A stretch of 64,000 bases of DNA, from positions 1,270,014 through 1,334,013 of the forward strand of contig BCHU01000009.1 of the NCBI GenBank assembly GCA_001599715.1. Reading direction: 5' to 3'. The stretch's first letter is position 1; every line of letters begins with the position of its first letter. This DNA comes from Phaeotremella fagi (taxonomy: Eukaryota; Basidiomycota; Tremellomycetes; Tremellales; Phaeotremellaceae). Below, piece by piece: positions 26,098 to 37,742 of this stretch. The notes beneath the pieces were generated by a model. The model did not search any database and was not told where the DNA came from. It saw only the letters and a list, made by a program, of their open reading frames with translations. The position numbers were made by a program, and so were the translations under genes.

Positions 26098-28320
26098 CTT
26101 TTAGACCAGATTTCAGTGGCGAGTGGCGATCAACAATTAATCTCCTTGGAGTTTATTGGTCGTGGCTTGATCTTTAATGCTGGTCTTGGTACTGATACAG
26201 ATATACAAGTCCGCTGGTATATAAACTCAAGTGCTGCTGAAGGAGCAGTAGAAAAAGGAAATGAAAGGATAAAAAGAGTGTATGGACAACGGAGCACGAC
26301 ACATTTAGCATGTGTATCCTTTGTTATGATGACGCTACTTGGTAGACTATAGAGAGTACGATATTATCTTTAACGTGATATAGTCATATGTGATTCAGAT
26401 CCAGACTGTGGGGTGTGAAAACAATCATAAACTGAGTTGAACAAGACTCAAAGGAGACACGAAAAAGGAGGGATGTTTTGTGAATTGAGTGTTTCAGCCG
26501 GTCTAGTAAAATGACCAAGTACAGAAGGACGACAATGATGAAGATATCTAATTTATTGTAGTCATGATAACCTATATTGTCTGCTACTTCTTCTTACTTT
26601 GGTTGTTCCTTTTCATGTCTCACGTCAAAGCACAAGTTCATTCCATCTCTCACATCTTTCAGACCATGAAAACTGTTACAATGAAGTTTTCGTAAATGAG
26701 GAGGGATACTGGAAGTTCCAAGGAGTCGATCTCTGAGAATGATTCTGCCAAAGACCCCATTGAGGTGCTTAAGCCGTAGCATCAAAACTGCACCTCCAAA
26801 GCTGTTAGAATGGCCCCTTTGGTAACTACTCAAACTATATAAAAGACTTTGGATAAACTTACTCGACCGGTGAGTTGTATATCTGTGTGAGTTCTGTACC
26901 ATAGTGGTCGGCAGAGAAGTTTGTATTACAACTTCATGTGAGGATCAGACACTGCACAGTATCAGCGTTTACATATAACCTACAAGACTGACTTTTCAAT
27001 CAACATATGCTACACAGTGAATCTGTATGAAAATTCCAACAGGCAACGACATCATCAACGAACTATGGCTATTTGAGAAATGTAGGAAGGTTCTTGTACG
27101 ATTTGGAAGTCTCCGATGTTCAGATAAATCATCAAGAACCCAATGCAACGAGCTCACATCTTCAAATTATGATCTTTAAACTTTGACGACTTTGGTTAAC
27201 AGGTCATCCCAATATTCTTGGCATGTGCTTTTCAAGTTGAAATTGAACAAACACTGTGTGAACAAAGCTACAGTTTTATTTGGCACTGCGTTGACTTTTG
27301 CTGAGTACAAGATTACTAACCGCATGGCTATTTCTTGTCTCTATTGACTGAACAATAACTGCGTCATGAGGTCTCCTGAAAACTTTTCTGGACAGCGTGG
27401 CTTTGGTCAACTAAGCTATATAACCTTTTCAAACTAACACCTTCTCCAAACGGGTTATGATGCCTTGCTCATTGATCTTATGCTTCGACTCCATCTACAA
27501 TCTGTTTCTCGGCACTGAAAAGTTCTCACCTTGGAGTTATTTATTCACTTTACAATCTCTCATTTTAGCAGGTTCCATCAAGGTTAGTTCCAATTCTCTC
27601 CTTATTCAACGAGTCGCGCTGGAACGATACATCGTTAGGAAGAAACAAGATATCAGCAGCAATCTTTACATAAAGGTTCATTAACATGTATCGTATGACT
27701 CTCTGAAAAGCCAAACTGGTATAATCAAAGCAAACTGCCACGGAGAATCAACACCATGACTGCAGATCGCAATGAGTAGTCGGCAAAGGCAAATGCTATG
27801 GTGAGCTTGATATCTGGAAACAATGAAGACTAACGACACTCTGGGTTTGTTGCTCTTTCAATCAATCACAAGATCACATCAATGCAGGGTTCAACCAAAT
27901 AAAATGGTGACGAGTAAAAGAGTGGACAAGTAAAATAGTCTGTTGAAGTTGAATTGATTAATCTTGATTTTAACTTAGGGTAAATCGGACGCGTCGAGAA
28001 AAGCTTAGTTTCACGCTCTTCATGGATCCAAAGTGTTCTCCCGCTTGCGATTGAGACTGTCTTGCATGAAGGATAACAGTTGGGTGTGGTCTGTGACCAG
28101 GCTCATATTTCACATTGTCTACTCCCGACCAACATGCATATCACCTAATAGTGAATGCAGTCACGGTGAAAAATCCAAAATTCAAAATTCGAAGCTGGAC
28201 CCTGAGCTAGAACCTGGATCTGAAATGTCAGCCTTGCTATTACGACCAACTTGACTAATTGTACTTCGTTAACAACATCGCAAAAACACAAATCATCATC
28301 TGCTCTACCTTCAATCAGTC
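26098..28320. other. 2.2-kb gene-poor boundary region
   Basis: This stretch separates the housekeeping block from the glycan block. Open frames are short: 26116-26352 (+), 26594-26902 (-, 102 codons) and 27457-27684 (+). None joins to neighbours through plausible splice sites, and none carries a family motif I know. The minus-strand frame at 26594-26902 looks somewhat protein-like (GHSNSFGGAVLMLRL) and could be a gene relic. No tRNA or repeat array found. Confidence 0.45.
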
Positions 28321-30159
28321 ATGGTTCAACCAGCATGGTACAAGCTCATGTATGTTGGAAGGAATGCTGGGCGAATATTCCGATCGCGAGTGATACTGCT
28401 TATCCTACTACCTGTATTTGCATTCTTGCTGTACAACGATTTCTTTTCAGGTTTCTTGGACCGAGTGCATGGCATGGCATTGTTTTCATCCCAGCCTCGA
28501 CCGCTATACGCTGGTGCTTTGAAATCTCTGGGTAGGAAAGCGCATCTCAGAGGTAAGTAGATTGTCCCCATCTCATTGTGTTGAAGATGGATTATTGATC
28601 GGTGTATGAACAGATAATCTGGATCCCAAAAAGAAATATCTCATGGCCTTCTACGGTGGTGGTTTCACAAACCAAAACATCATGCTAGATAATCGTAAGC
28701 CCAACGTCTACAAACTGAAGGGCGACTAATGGATTATAGACTTGCACGCAGCTTTACGAAGCTCTCGAATTCCCATCGTACCGATTTTCCTTCCAAATTC
28801 TCATATGAGAGGCGGAGGACAACTAGACCATGGCCTTCATCCTTTCGACGTTTTCGATTTCGAACTGTTCCGTGAATTAACAGGTATCCCCATTGTCCAA
28901 TACGATGATTTGAAATATAACGTCAACTCTGGAGAAGATCTTTTGCCAACCGATGAAGCTCCTGTCAAAGAAGATATCCCATGTTGGGGTGCCATTCAGG
29001 CCAAAAACTCGCAAGGTGATCAGTATTTCTTCCACCAACTGTGCAAGAACTACATGTTTGGTGAGTATGATCTCCAATGTTTGACAAACTGTACTTACAT
29101 TCAATCCTTGCAGAACTTATTCGATGGCCAGTACCGCTAAGCACGATGCACAACGGTCTCAACTCTGAAGCTAGTTACGGCGAACTGGTTGAGCTACTCG
29201 ATCCCAAGTCAGAAAAATCGGCTGCTTGGATGACTGGAGACTTTATTTCTCAGGAAATGCAAGACCTGTTCACTTCTTGGGGTTCTAAACTTCCCGTTGG
29301 ACCTCAACCTGATATGAAGAACGATCCCTTAGGTTGTGTCGACGAATTCTACTACTTTTCGGAACGAAAGGGAACAATCGTCGGTGATGCTCTTATCAGT
29401 GAATACCTCGAAGCTCCACCAGATGGTGCATGGGCCAGCGTTGGTGTCAAGCTGAGGTGGCACCCAAGACTTCACGAAGAAGCACGAGTTTTCCTTAGAA
29501 CTTTGTTGGGCCTTGCACCAGGCGCAGAGGTACCTCCTTACTTTGCGATCCATATTCGCCGAACAGGTATGTTGCTTTAGACTGCAGTGTGTTTCTGACA
29601 TTCTTGCAGATCAGCAACCTAAAAAATGCTTGGATTTCTTGGCAACGATAGACGACATCGAGTGTCAACCTCCTTCAAAATATATCAATGCCATGAATGA
29701 AGTCAGAGAAGAAGCATTGGCTAAAGGGGTAATCACTGAAGATCAAGAAATCAAAACTTTGATCATGACCGATGAGACGAACAAGGAGTTCATGTGAGCA
29801 CCCATCAAGTGTATAAATACTGAACCCCTTACAGACAGTATTTCCGTAACAAGGGATACATTGTCATCGATCACACTGAGCTCAACACTGATGAGGTGAC
29901 GGACAACGGATGGTAAGTGGAGATTGATCTTTCTGTAATCTGATACTCATACTTCTTCAAAGGAAACAACTTCTATGGGATACCATTCTGATGGGTGATG
30001 CAATCGGTTTCGTTGGATTCGCTGGATCTACAAGTATGTTTCCCTTACTCCTAACGTCTGTTTCTTGCTAACACTCTCACAGTGAGCGTGTTCGCAGCCC
30101 GTCGAGTAGCCGATTGGCATGGGGGGGTATATAAACTGATTTGGCGAGAATGGGCCTGA
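28321..30159 (+). CDS. O-fucosyltransferase-like type II membrane protein (subtype B, copy 1)
   Basis: About 490 aa in eight exons. ATG at 28321 is followed by a basic stretch and a hydrophobic anchor (VILLILLPVFAFLLY). Then come YLMAFYGGGFTNQNIML (N-terminal nucleotide-binding loop), SSRIPIVPIF, WASVGVKLRWHPRLHEEAR, YFAIHIRRTD (HxRR motif), IMTDETN and GFVGFAGSTMSVFAARRVADWHGG (C-terminal GDP-sugar loop). These are the O-FucT-superfamily landmarks. Splice sites fall at the same places as in 54486-56004, its closest relative here. It opens the glycan block and is followed in tandem by a PC-esterase gene at 318 bp. It probably acts in the Golgi; acceptor unknown. Confidence 0.82.
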
Positions 30160-30477
30160 TTGTATACGTTGGAATTTCGTTTTCGTTTCAGGGGTCGACA
30201 GGAGAAGCATTGTGTCGAGATGATTTTTTTATCAGAAAGATTGAATATCTAGTCACCAGTATAACATCTCTTTTCATTGGTTGTGGTCATATGAATCGAT
30301 ACTAGTGTCAGTTGCAGAGTGATGCATTCAGTCTATGAAGTCAAAGTCATAAAGATCCAGGGAAGAAATGCGTACTCGTAGCGCGCCACAAGAATTCAAT
30401 AGGTTCGCGCTTCAACGCGATAGGATTTCGCTATCCCAACTTTTCTCTTCTACATCTTAACACGAAGCACAAGGAAA
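30160..30477. other. intergenic between O-FucT-like and PC-esterase genes
   Basis: 318 bp between tandem genes. It includes a palindromic GCGC-rich spot around 30378-30385. No coding or RNA feature seen. Confidence 0.45.
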
Positions 30478-32155
30478 ATGGGTAATCTTCATCGTCGAAC
30501 TTTGCTGCTTGTAGGAGGGACGGTGATACTAGCATGTTTCTGGTTGAAGGATGCTACTCATAAGTCGTCCTTACCTCTCGCAGAAGATGTCTTCAAAACT
30601 CCAATTGTGAGTAATTCGGTGATACACAGACGTACTAATCTCAAATACAGCCACCACGCCCAGATGCCTGCTCCCCAGCCGAATTTGCTGCTCTTGATTG
30701 GGAGATGCCCGCCAAACCAGCGACCACTATTCCCGAGTTGCTTGAAGAATGGAATCTGGGTGTGAGTGTTGTGTTGTGTTTCATCGGAAGCCCTGTATTC
30801 ATACGAGTTCCTAGCAACACGGGATTTGGAACGACTGTCCCTCTTTCCCACCCACCCCACCACAATACACTCCTGAATATGACGCTTGGTTTTCAGGAAG
30901 GTTGGTAGAGGTCGGGCAATACAGAAGAGTGCGCCCGTCGTGTAGAATCTATGAGCCTTTTGCTCGTGTCATGATCAAAAGACTTTTGAGGTCCAAGGCT
31001 GGTCTAGTGTGAGTTTAAGCTGTTGAACCCGTAGCAAAATGCTGACCCTGCCGTTAGCACCATTGGAGGTTGGTGACATCATTCACAAAGTGCTGACCAT
31101 TCAGATTCGTTAAACACCCACTACTATAACGTCCTTCGGAATGTTCTTCTCGCTGCTAACGGGCTCGTCCAGGAGAGATGGACAGAGTCCCAATGGCGAG
31201 GAGTTTTCTTAGACATGAACCATCCTGACGCCCGTGTGTTGTTAAAGGAAGCTGGTGTTCCAGAATCTAGGGCGAAACAACCACTTGTGACCGACTTTCG
31301 TGTGTTCTACTTGTTGGAACCTCAAGAGGTCAGATCAATCTTTGGTTCCAAATATCGTCATCGATCGCAGCAAACGCAATCCTTGTGGCCGTTCTACTCT
31401 GAGCTAATGCTCGGAGCGGACGCAGAGATTGAAGAATCGCTGGATGCTAAATGGGAGAAGAATGTTGTCGTGGCCAACGGCGGGGCTCATTGGAATTATG
31501 TAGAGCTAGGGTTTGGGCTCACCGACGAAGACTTGCTCTCATCGTATCAATCAATGGTACGTTGGCTTCTGTTGATGACGCTGTGTTTCTGACTTGGCCT
31601 TGTAGTCGGAGATCATGATCCACAAATTCCGCTCGCTAGAAACCACGACTCCTATCCAGTATTATTGGCGAGCTACTTCGGCCGCTCACACCAACTGTGA
31701 ACTCTTCAATAAACGTGAGTTCACGCGAGTCACCGGGAACTGACTGGCGAAGCGAACAACACTCGAACGTCTGGTAGTGATCCAGCGAATCCCGACGATA
31801 AGCCGTATCAATGGTGAGCAGTCTTGTAAAGGCATTTGGACCGTATCTGATTTCTCTAGGCATCTTTTCACTGACTTCAACGACATCATGCAATCTGTCA
31901 TTCGCAAAAGCGCTCGATCATGGACGTCTTATCGACATCCACCAGTCAAGTATCTCGACGTTTGGCATGTAGGAGTCACGCGACCTGACGCTCACATGCA
32001 ACCGTTGAACGACTGTCTCCACTACTGCTCGGTGGGTGTCATGAATGAATGGATCAGAGTGAGTTCCCCAATCTTTTATTCAGGGCTACCAACTGAGTCT
32101 TCAGCAATTATGGCATATGATCATCTTGGATTCTCACTTTGACGATTATTACTAG
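30478..32155 (+). CDS. PC-esterase/GDSL acyltransferase-like membrane protein (copy 1)
   Basis: ATG at 30478 with a short N-terminal anchor (LLLVGGTVILACFWL). The spliced lumenal region holds RPSCRIYEPFAR, then VTIGDSLNTHYYN, a GDSL block I. This block is created only when a 34-38-nt intron near 31071 is removed. Near the end, DVWHVGVTRPDAHMQPLNDCLHYC is the Asp/His block that defines PMR5/TBL/CAS1-type PC-esterases, which O-acetylate cell-wall or capsule polysaccharides. The last exon ends WHMIILDSHFDDYY, stop at 32153-32155. Exons are small and introns 38-60 nt. It converges with a paralogue at 32530. The catalytic Ser, Asp and His are all present, so it is probably active. The acetyl acceptor is unknown. 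Confidence 0.8.
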
Positions 32156-32529
32156 CGGTTCTGGGTTTCAAGTTAGATCATTACATCGGATCAAGGAGTT
32201 GTGTGTCTAGGGCAAAACATGCTCCGGTGTTTCAGCTTATTGATGAGATGTACCAGGAATGCTACTTGTCGATAGACATACTATCAACATTCTTCATTTA
32301 GCAGTTGTCTTGGGTCAGCAGCGTTACTTTTCGTTCAAAGTCCCTTCTGTGAAACGTTTAGACGTTTAGTCAGAGTGTTCACTCATTTGAACTCGGTTTC
32401 AAGAGGGAGCAACATGGCCAAGGGTGAATGAAGGGTCACCTTTAATTACAAGCAAATTGTAAAAAATTACATCTCAGGAAATCTATAGCTGGGAATTTAT
32501 ACCACCAAGTCTCTCAGTAGTCGTGATTT
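32156..32529. other. intergenic between convergent PC-esterase genes
   Basis: 374 bp of AT-rich 3' flank shared by two converging paralogues. A short near-repeat ACGTTTAGACGTTTAG lies near 32354-32369. Otherwise I see nothing. Confidence 0.45.
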
Positions 32530-34290
32530 CTACTCTCTTGGATGATTTGATGCCAAAGCAGCTGTAACCATGTCAGCGCTTGCGAAAATTCGTTTCCCGT
32601 TATTCAGACAACCTACCGTTTGCCATGCGTTTTGTACACCAGGTTGACACCAATGGAGACAATCTCCAGCAGGTGTGAGATGAGCTTCAGGTCGTTTCAC
32701 TGACATTGCCCAAACATCAGTAATCCTGTAAGGGGGGTTAGGTCCGGTACCGGCGAATATTTCGTCGAATGCGGCAGGGGAGCGTTCAGCCGAGTGATCT
32801 TTCATAGCGAAGCCATTCATCCAAGGGAAATGTCGACTGTGTGGGGTCAGATCAATTTTCATAAATAACAGTCCTCCGCCCTACTGGTTGTATGGTCCTC
32901 GATCGTATTGGACTGGTGACAAGTAGTCGGTTCTGTCATTGTCGACTACAAAATGAGTTACGTCCAACTTTGCACACTTACATTCTTCGTGAACTTCGCA
33001 ATCAAAATGACCAGGAGCTGTAGTTCTCCAAAACGCCGCCATGGGGTAAGGCATTTTTAAAATCTTCCTGTGGAAAAATTGCATCTACTCTCTTCAGTAT
33101 ATGTTGTATCACTAAGAGGCACTCACGATTTTTCGATAAGATATGTAGACATCTGCAGCGATGACGGAACCTTGCTCCTTGTAATGCGCTCCCATGTTCG
33201 CAACAAAAACGGTTGGTTCCTCCAATCCGTTACTGACTCTATGATTGGGAACCATGGCCATCAGTTCATCGACGATAGGATCCCATGGTGGGAAATCGGC
33301 GGGTAGATCACTCTTGTAACGACCGTTGGTGAAATTGAAGACTTCGTCAAGTTCCGGAACGTCAAGCAGCATATGATGACGGTAATATGTGAAAATCGGA
33401 GCTGCAGCTCGAACCATATCTACACCTGCTTCCTCGATTATACCAGGAACGTCTGGATGATCCAAGTTGAGAGAAATAGTGACAGCACCACCCCATCCTC
33501 CGTCATGAAGGAGACCATCACCCATAAGGGTGGAAATCACAACGTAAGAATGGTGCTGAGTGAGCGAGTCTGATTGTTGTTAATAAACGACAACGTCAAC
33601 TGGGAATTTCAACTGACCTCCGACGAATCTAACCAAAGTGTCAGTTCATGAAGATCGCACATCATCCATTCACTCACATGATACCTCCCCTAGCACGTAA
33701 AGACCGCTTGATAAAGGCACGACGAGACTCTCTGTGAACTTTACAGCCAGGCCGTGAAGGTACGAAACGATGGGACGCCGTGTAACGCATTCGTTCTTTC
33801 CCCAAAGTTATCCATTCTGGATGTTCAGCCCAATGAGCGTTGTAGATGACACGATCTTGATCAAGATTGCAGAAGAGATCATGGGGATTCTTCAGAGGTG
33901 TCAGCTGGTGATTGACAACGAAACCTACCAGGTAGTTGTACATTTCCATGACTTCCTCATCGGTTTCTGGGACCGGTCCACGAACCCAGTGACCATTGAC
34001 AATCTCGTCAACGGTGCAGACGCCAGGTCGAGATGTGAACACTTCAGCGACTCGCGACATGTGAGCTTGAGAAAGGGTCAGATCAATGGGACGGAGTGAA
34101 TGATCGTATTGAAATCGTCCGACTCACCTGCTGCAGTTGAGTTGGTCTCATGTAGGATAGCCGTGCCAAAGATTACAACGGCGACAGAAGCTAACCCGAC
34201 GTAGAGTTTGTTTCGAACAGCCATTTTGCTCATTCTATTCGCCTGAACAGAGAAATTGTCAACGAGGTGGTACACCGCTTCGCTGGGCAT
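32530..34290 (-). CDS. PC-esterase/GDSL acyltransferase-like membrane protein (copy 2)
   Basis: Paralogue of the convergent neighbour. The N-terminal anchor is KLYVGLASVAVVIFGTAILH. Lumenal blocks: SRPGCKVHRESRRAFIKRSLRARGG, then MFVGDSLTQHHSYVV (GDSL block I), TVFVANMGAHY, MAAFWRTTAPGHFDCEVHE, HFPWMNGFAM and TDVWAMSVKRPEAHLTPAGDCLHWCQPG, the PMR5/CAS1-type Asp/His block. Stop at 32530. The first Met at 34290 is 18 codons before MSKMAVRNK. A TATAAAA on the minus strand lies only about 22 bp upstream of 34290, so the real start may be Met at 34236 or 34227. It probably modifies a glycan with acyl groups in the Golgi. Confidence 0.82.
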
Positions 34291-35507
34291 TGTTGATATA
34301 AAAGAGATGTTTTATAATGGAGGTGTAAGTAGAAAAAAGAGGAAAGACAGACAACCTTGTCGCGAAAGCTTCAGGCATAAAGCCACGAGAGGGAAGATCT
34401 GGAAATTGGAACCCTGAGTGGACGCGAAATGGTTTGGTGGCAGTTACTTACTGGTAGTCCTTGTAGCAAAGTGCTAGTAAAGTGCATGGATTGGAGTCTT
34501 CCTAAATAGCTATGGTCTGAATGGTCAAGAAGTCAAAGACCATGATGTCAATCTTTTCAATATTTTCCGTCCTGTTAGTCTTTTGCGATAGAATGTCTAT
34601 GAATCTGTCAAGAGGACGAAATTGTCTTACCTTACCTTAGCTTTGTTGAATGATCTTGTGTGATGATCCAGCAGAACAGCATTCGAAGAATGAAAGGATT
34701 GCAAAGGTTGGAATCACTTCAAGCAATAAAACACTGGGCTGGATCAAGACGATCAAAGTGAAGGAAAGTAACATCGAGGATTTCATCGAATGCTTTCGCT
34801 ACGTCCCGTTGATAAAGCTGAAAGTTGAGCAGTTGCTTGATCCTATCATACTAGGGTAGTACATCGCCATCACAATGAACATTTTCAATTCCATCAAGCG
34901 GCTCGGTAGACCTCCAAGAGTCCTGAAATTCGAAACATCAAGTGTTTCATGGTCAAAACCCGATCATCTCTGTGCCGATCTGTGATGAGGAACACAATGT
35001 CAGCATCGACTTAAGGTTAAATCACGAATTGCGAGATGTTGCTGTCTTCAAAATCATCCACCGAATTTGCAAACCATCAAATGGATCTTAAACCAAGTCC
35101 AGAGGATGTTAATCATTAACGAAGACTTTGTGTGCTTAGTGTGTATTTTGAGATCTTAGCGTATCAATGCAAGTACTCTGAATAGAGATCGCAATTGCGA
35201 CTCTGTTCCATTTAGATATACTAGCGCAAGATACACCGTTGAGACCATGCGGGCTAGGTTGCACACCATCCAACTACTTGCAACTGAGCATTCTCCACCT
35301 TCCATGCTGTCTTTCAACGCACTCATGGGATGAACAATAGATCCAACTCACTCGAACTTCAATACCGTGTCTGGAGGCGGGAGCGCGACGCGTTTTTTGG
35401 GTAGTTTTACAGGGTGCCATACGACCCTGAGTCAGAGCTATTTTCCAACCTAAGCAAAATCCATAATCTCTTTCACTTTCATCTCTCTCATATCACAAAT
35501 ATTCACA
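34291..35507. promoter_or_regulatory. divergent upstream region, PC-esterase 2 / GT18-like 1
   Basis: 1.2 kb between divergent genes. A TATA-like TTTTATAAT (TATAAAA on the minus strand) at about 34310-34318 serves the leftward gene. A GCGACGCG-containing spot near 35383 and a TTTTCCAACC stretch lie before the rightward gene. The frame at 34650-34859 shows no protein features. No RNA gene seen. Confidence 0.45.
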
Positions 35508-37562
35508 ATGACCAGTGCCATATCTATGTTGGATGGATGGGTTGATCGTTTCTCTTCTTCATATCCCCTCGCCTCGGCACCGATCGTTTGGTTTCGTCGT
35601 GTTGCCAGGCAACAACGAAGACGTACCGTTGTAATGGCTACTGTCTTTTCACTCTTGATATCGTTAACGACAGCACACCACATGGAGCTTGTCACTGTTG
35701 ATGACATACGCTCAGTCGCTTCCTACACCTCCTGGGGTAAACCTGGTATAGATCCTGGCCTTCGTGAAAGGCAAAGGAGTCAATTCAATCTTTTGAAGGA
35801 GAATGATTTTGATCTGACGTGAGCTGGCTATCACTTTCCTGTATGCCAGATGCTGACTTGGATAGACACGTTTGGGGTGCTTGGCACAACGCAGAGACAA
35901 TGATCAAACTAGAAGCTTGCATGAACGGTACGACAACTTGTCCAGAACGTCCAGTGATCTTGTCAAACTACATCTACATCGGTGCCCTCTGGGAAGGTCA
36001 CATGCCCGGAGGTGAAGTAATTTGGGTTACCAGTATTGTACGTGATGAAACTTGGCGTAACTAACTCACTCTAGATCGAAGCGTTGGAAGAAGCTGGATA
36101 CTTCATCTTGAACGTACAGAACATGCCAAATTTCCTGACTACGACAAAACTCATCCCAGATCTGGTGCACATGTATTGGACAGACGAGAAACGCATTTTG
36201 TTCTGTTTGTTCGATCCTCGTTGTATCTCTAAAGAGGACTATGTTCCAAATATCGGCGGGGAAGATTTGAGTATAGGTGTCCCCGATGACGAACGAGGTA
36301 CCGTTCAACTTTCAAGACTGTTCTGTACGACGTGGTGGGGGAATTTCCCTCAATCTTGGGGCAACGGTTTCTCTGGTCTACTTGGACAAAACATCGAAGA
36401 CGACAATTGGAGTTGGAGTCCGTTAGGACGAGCCTGGTCTTTAACGTAGGTGGAAACTGATACAACGTCACTGATCAAGCAGCCCGTACGCTTATCCCAA
36501 CAACACTTTTATGCCAATGTCAGTGGAGAAAGTTTGCATGCAATCGCCTTACACTCCATATGGTCAACGAGACAACGTCGCCCTCGTTTACGCCAAACAC
36601 TCTGGTCAAATCAGAAATTCTCGTATTCCTCCAGGATTCTGGGAGTCCCCACTAGCCAAATTTTTACCATTTGATTTCCTCTCTACCGCTGAAGATCAAG
36701 GACCAGACGATCACCTCCCCCCAGGATTGAAAACTATAGGTCACATGAATAGAACCGACTATGATCATCTGTTAGGCAGAGTCAGAGCTGTCATTGGTAC
36801 TGGACAACCTACGGTCAGTCCGACGGTCTACGCAGCGTTGTAAGTTGTCGTGTTTTATTTTGGATATCACTAACGACCACAGGTGCCAAGGGACGCCAGT
36901 GGTTCTACCAGCATGGTGTGAAATGAATGGAGATCCTAAGACGTTATGGGGACTGTAAGTGGTCGTAAGCATACCTCACTCATTCTTTCAGTGCCTGTTC
37001 CCAACATGCTATGGCCATAGCTCTTGGAGAACCTTATGTTTATGCTTACCAGGCGGACAACGAAACGTCTTTAGCTCAGGCAGTGGCCAAAGCTGTTCAA
37101 CAAGATATCGGTCGATAGTGAGTTCACCAATGACTGGCCAGTTTCTAAACCACGATTAGCATCCCACCTGATATGAAATATGACTTTACTGCCAAGCAAG
37201 TCCGAAAAGTTCTCGAATGGGACTTTGTTGGAGATGCGGCAAAAGTTATCAAAGCGAATGGAGGTAAAATTCCTGCACACCCTGATAAATATTTCAAAGA
37301 GTTGGTCAAATCCAACCTAGGCCAGATCGAAAAGGCAGAACCAGGACCTGTTCTTCGATGGACGCCTGAGATGATGAAGCAAAAAGTGTTTATCAACAAG
37401 GTTGAAGAAAGACATGCGAAGAAAAGTCAAGTGATCGAAACCTCGGAATTGGATCGACCTCTTCCTTGGCCACATGGATCAGATCAAATGTTCTTCGGTA
37501 ACGTCGAAGATCGTGGTGGATTGAACGATGTTCTCAGTGGATCGGTGGTCTTGTCTCGTTAG
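35508..37562 (+). CDS. GT18 (MGAT5-like) glycosyltransferase (copy 1)
   Basis: About 600 aa over seven or so exons, with a type II anchor around residues 44-62. The C-terminal half resembles alpha-1,6-mannosyl-glycoprotein 6-beta-GlcNAc transferases (GT18). RVRAVIGTGQPTVSPTVYAAL followed by CQGTPVVLPAWCEM matches the family's nucleotide-sugar block, and SQHAMAIALGEPYVYAYQADN then IPPDMKYD matches the last block. The N-terminal half has THVWGAWHNAETM, a MPGGEVIWVTSI element also present in copy 2 (as TTGEVIWQTSL), and CLFDPRCISKEDYVP. The first intron (51 nt) joins FDLT to HVWG. Stop at 37560-37562. It is likely a Golgi transferase that adds GlcNAc or a related sugar. Acceptor unknown. Confidence 0.75.
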
Positions 37563-37742
37563 GTATGCTAGTGATTTTAGATTTGTGTCAAATAGATAAT
37601 TCGGATGCATGATTGTATCGTGCGTTGAGTCCTGGGCCAAAATCAGGATCAAATGCATAAGGACATTAGGAGTCTTGTCATATATAATAATACAATCAAT
37701 TTTAGCTACAAACAACACCTAAACCCAAAACTTTGGTTCAAA

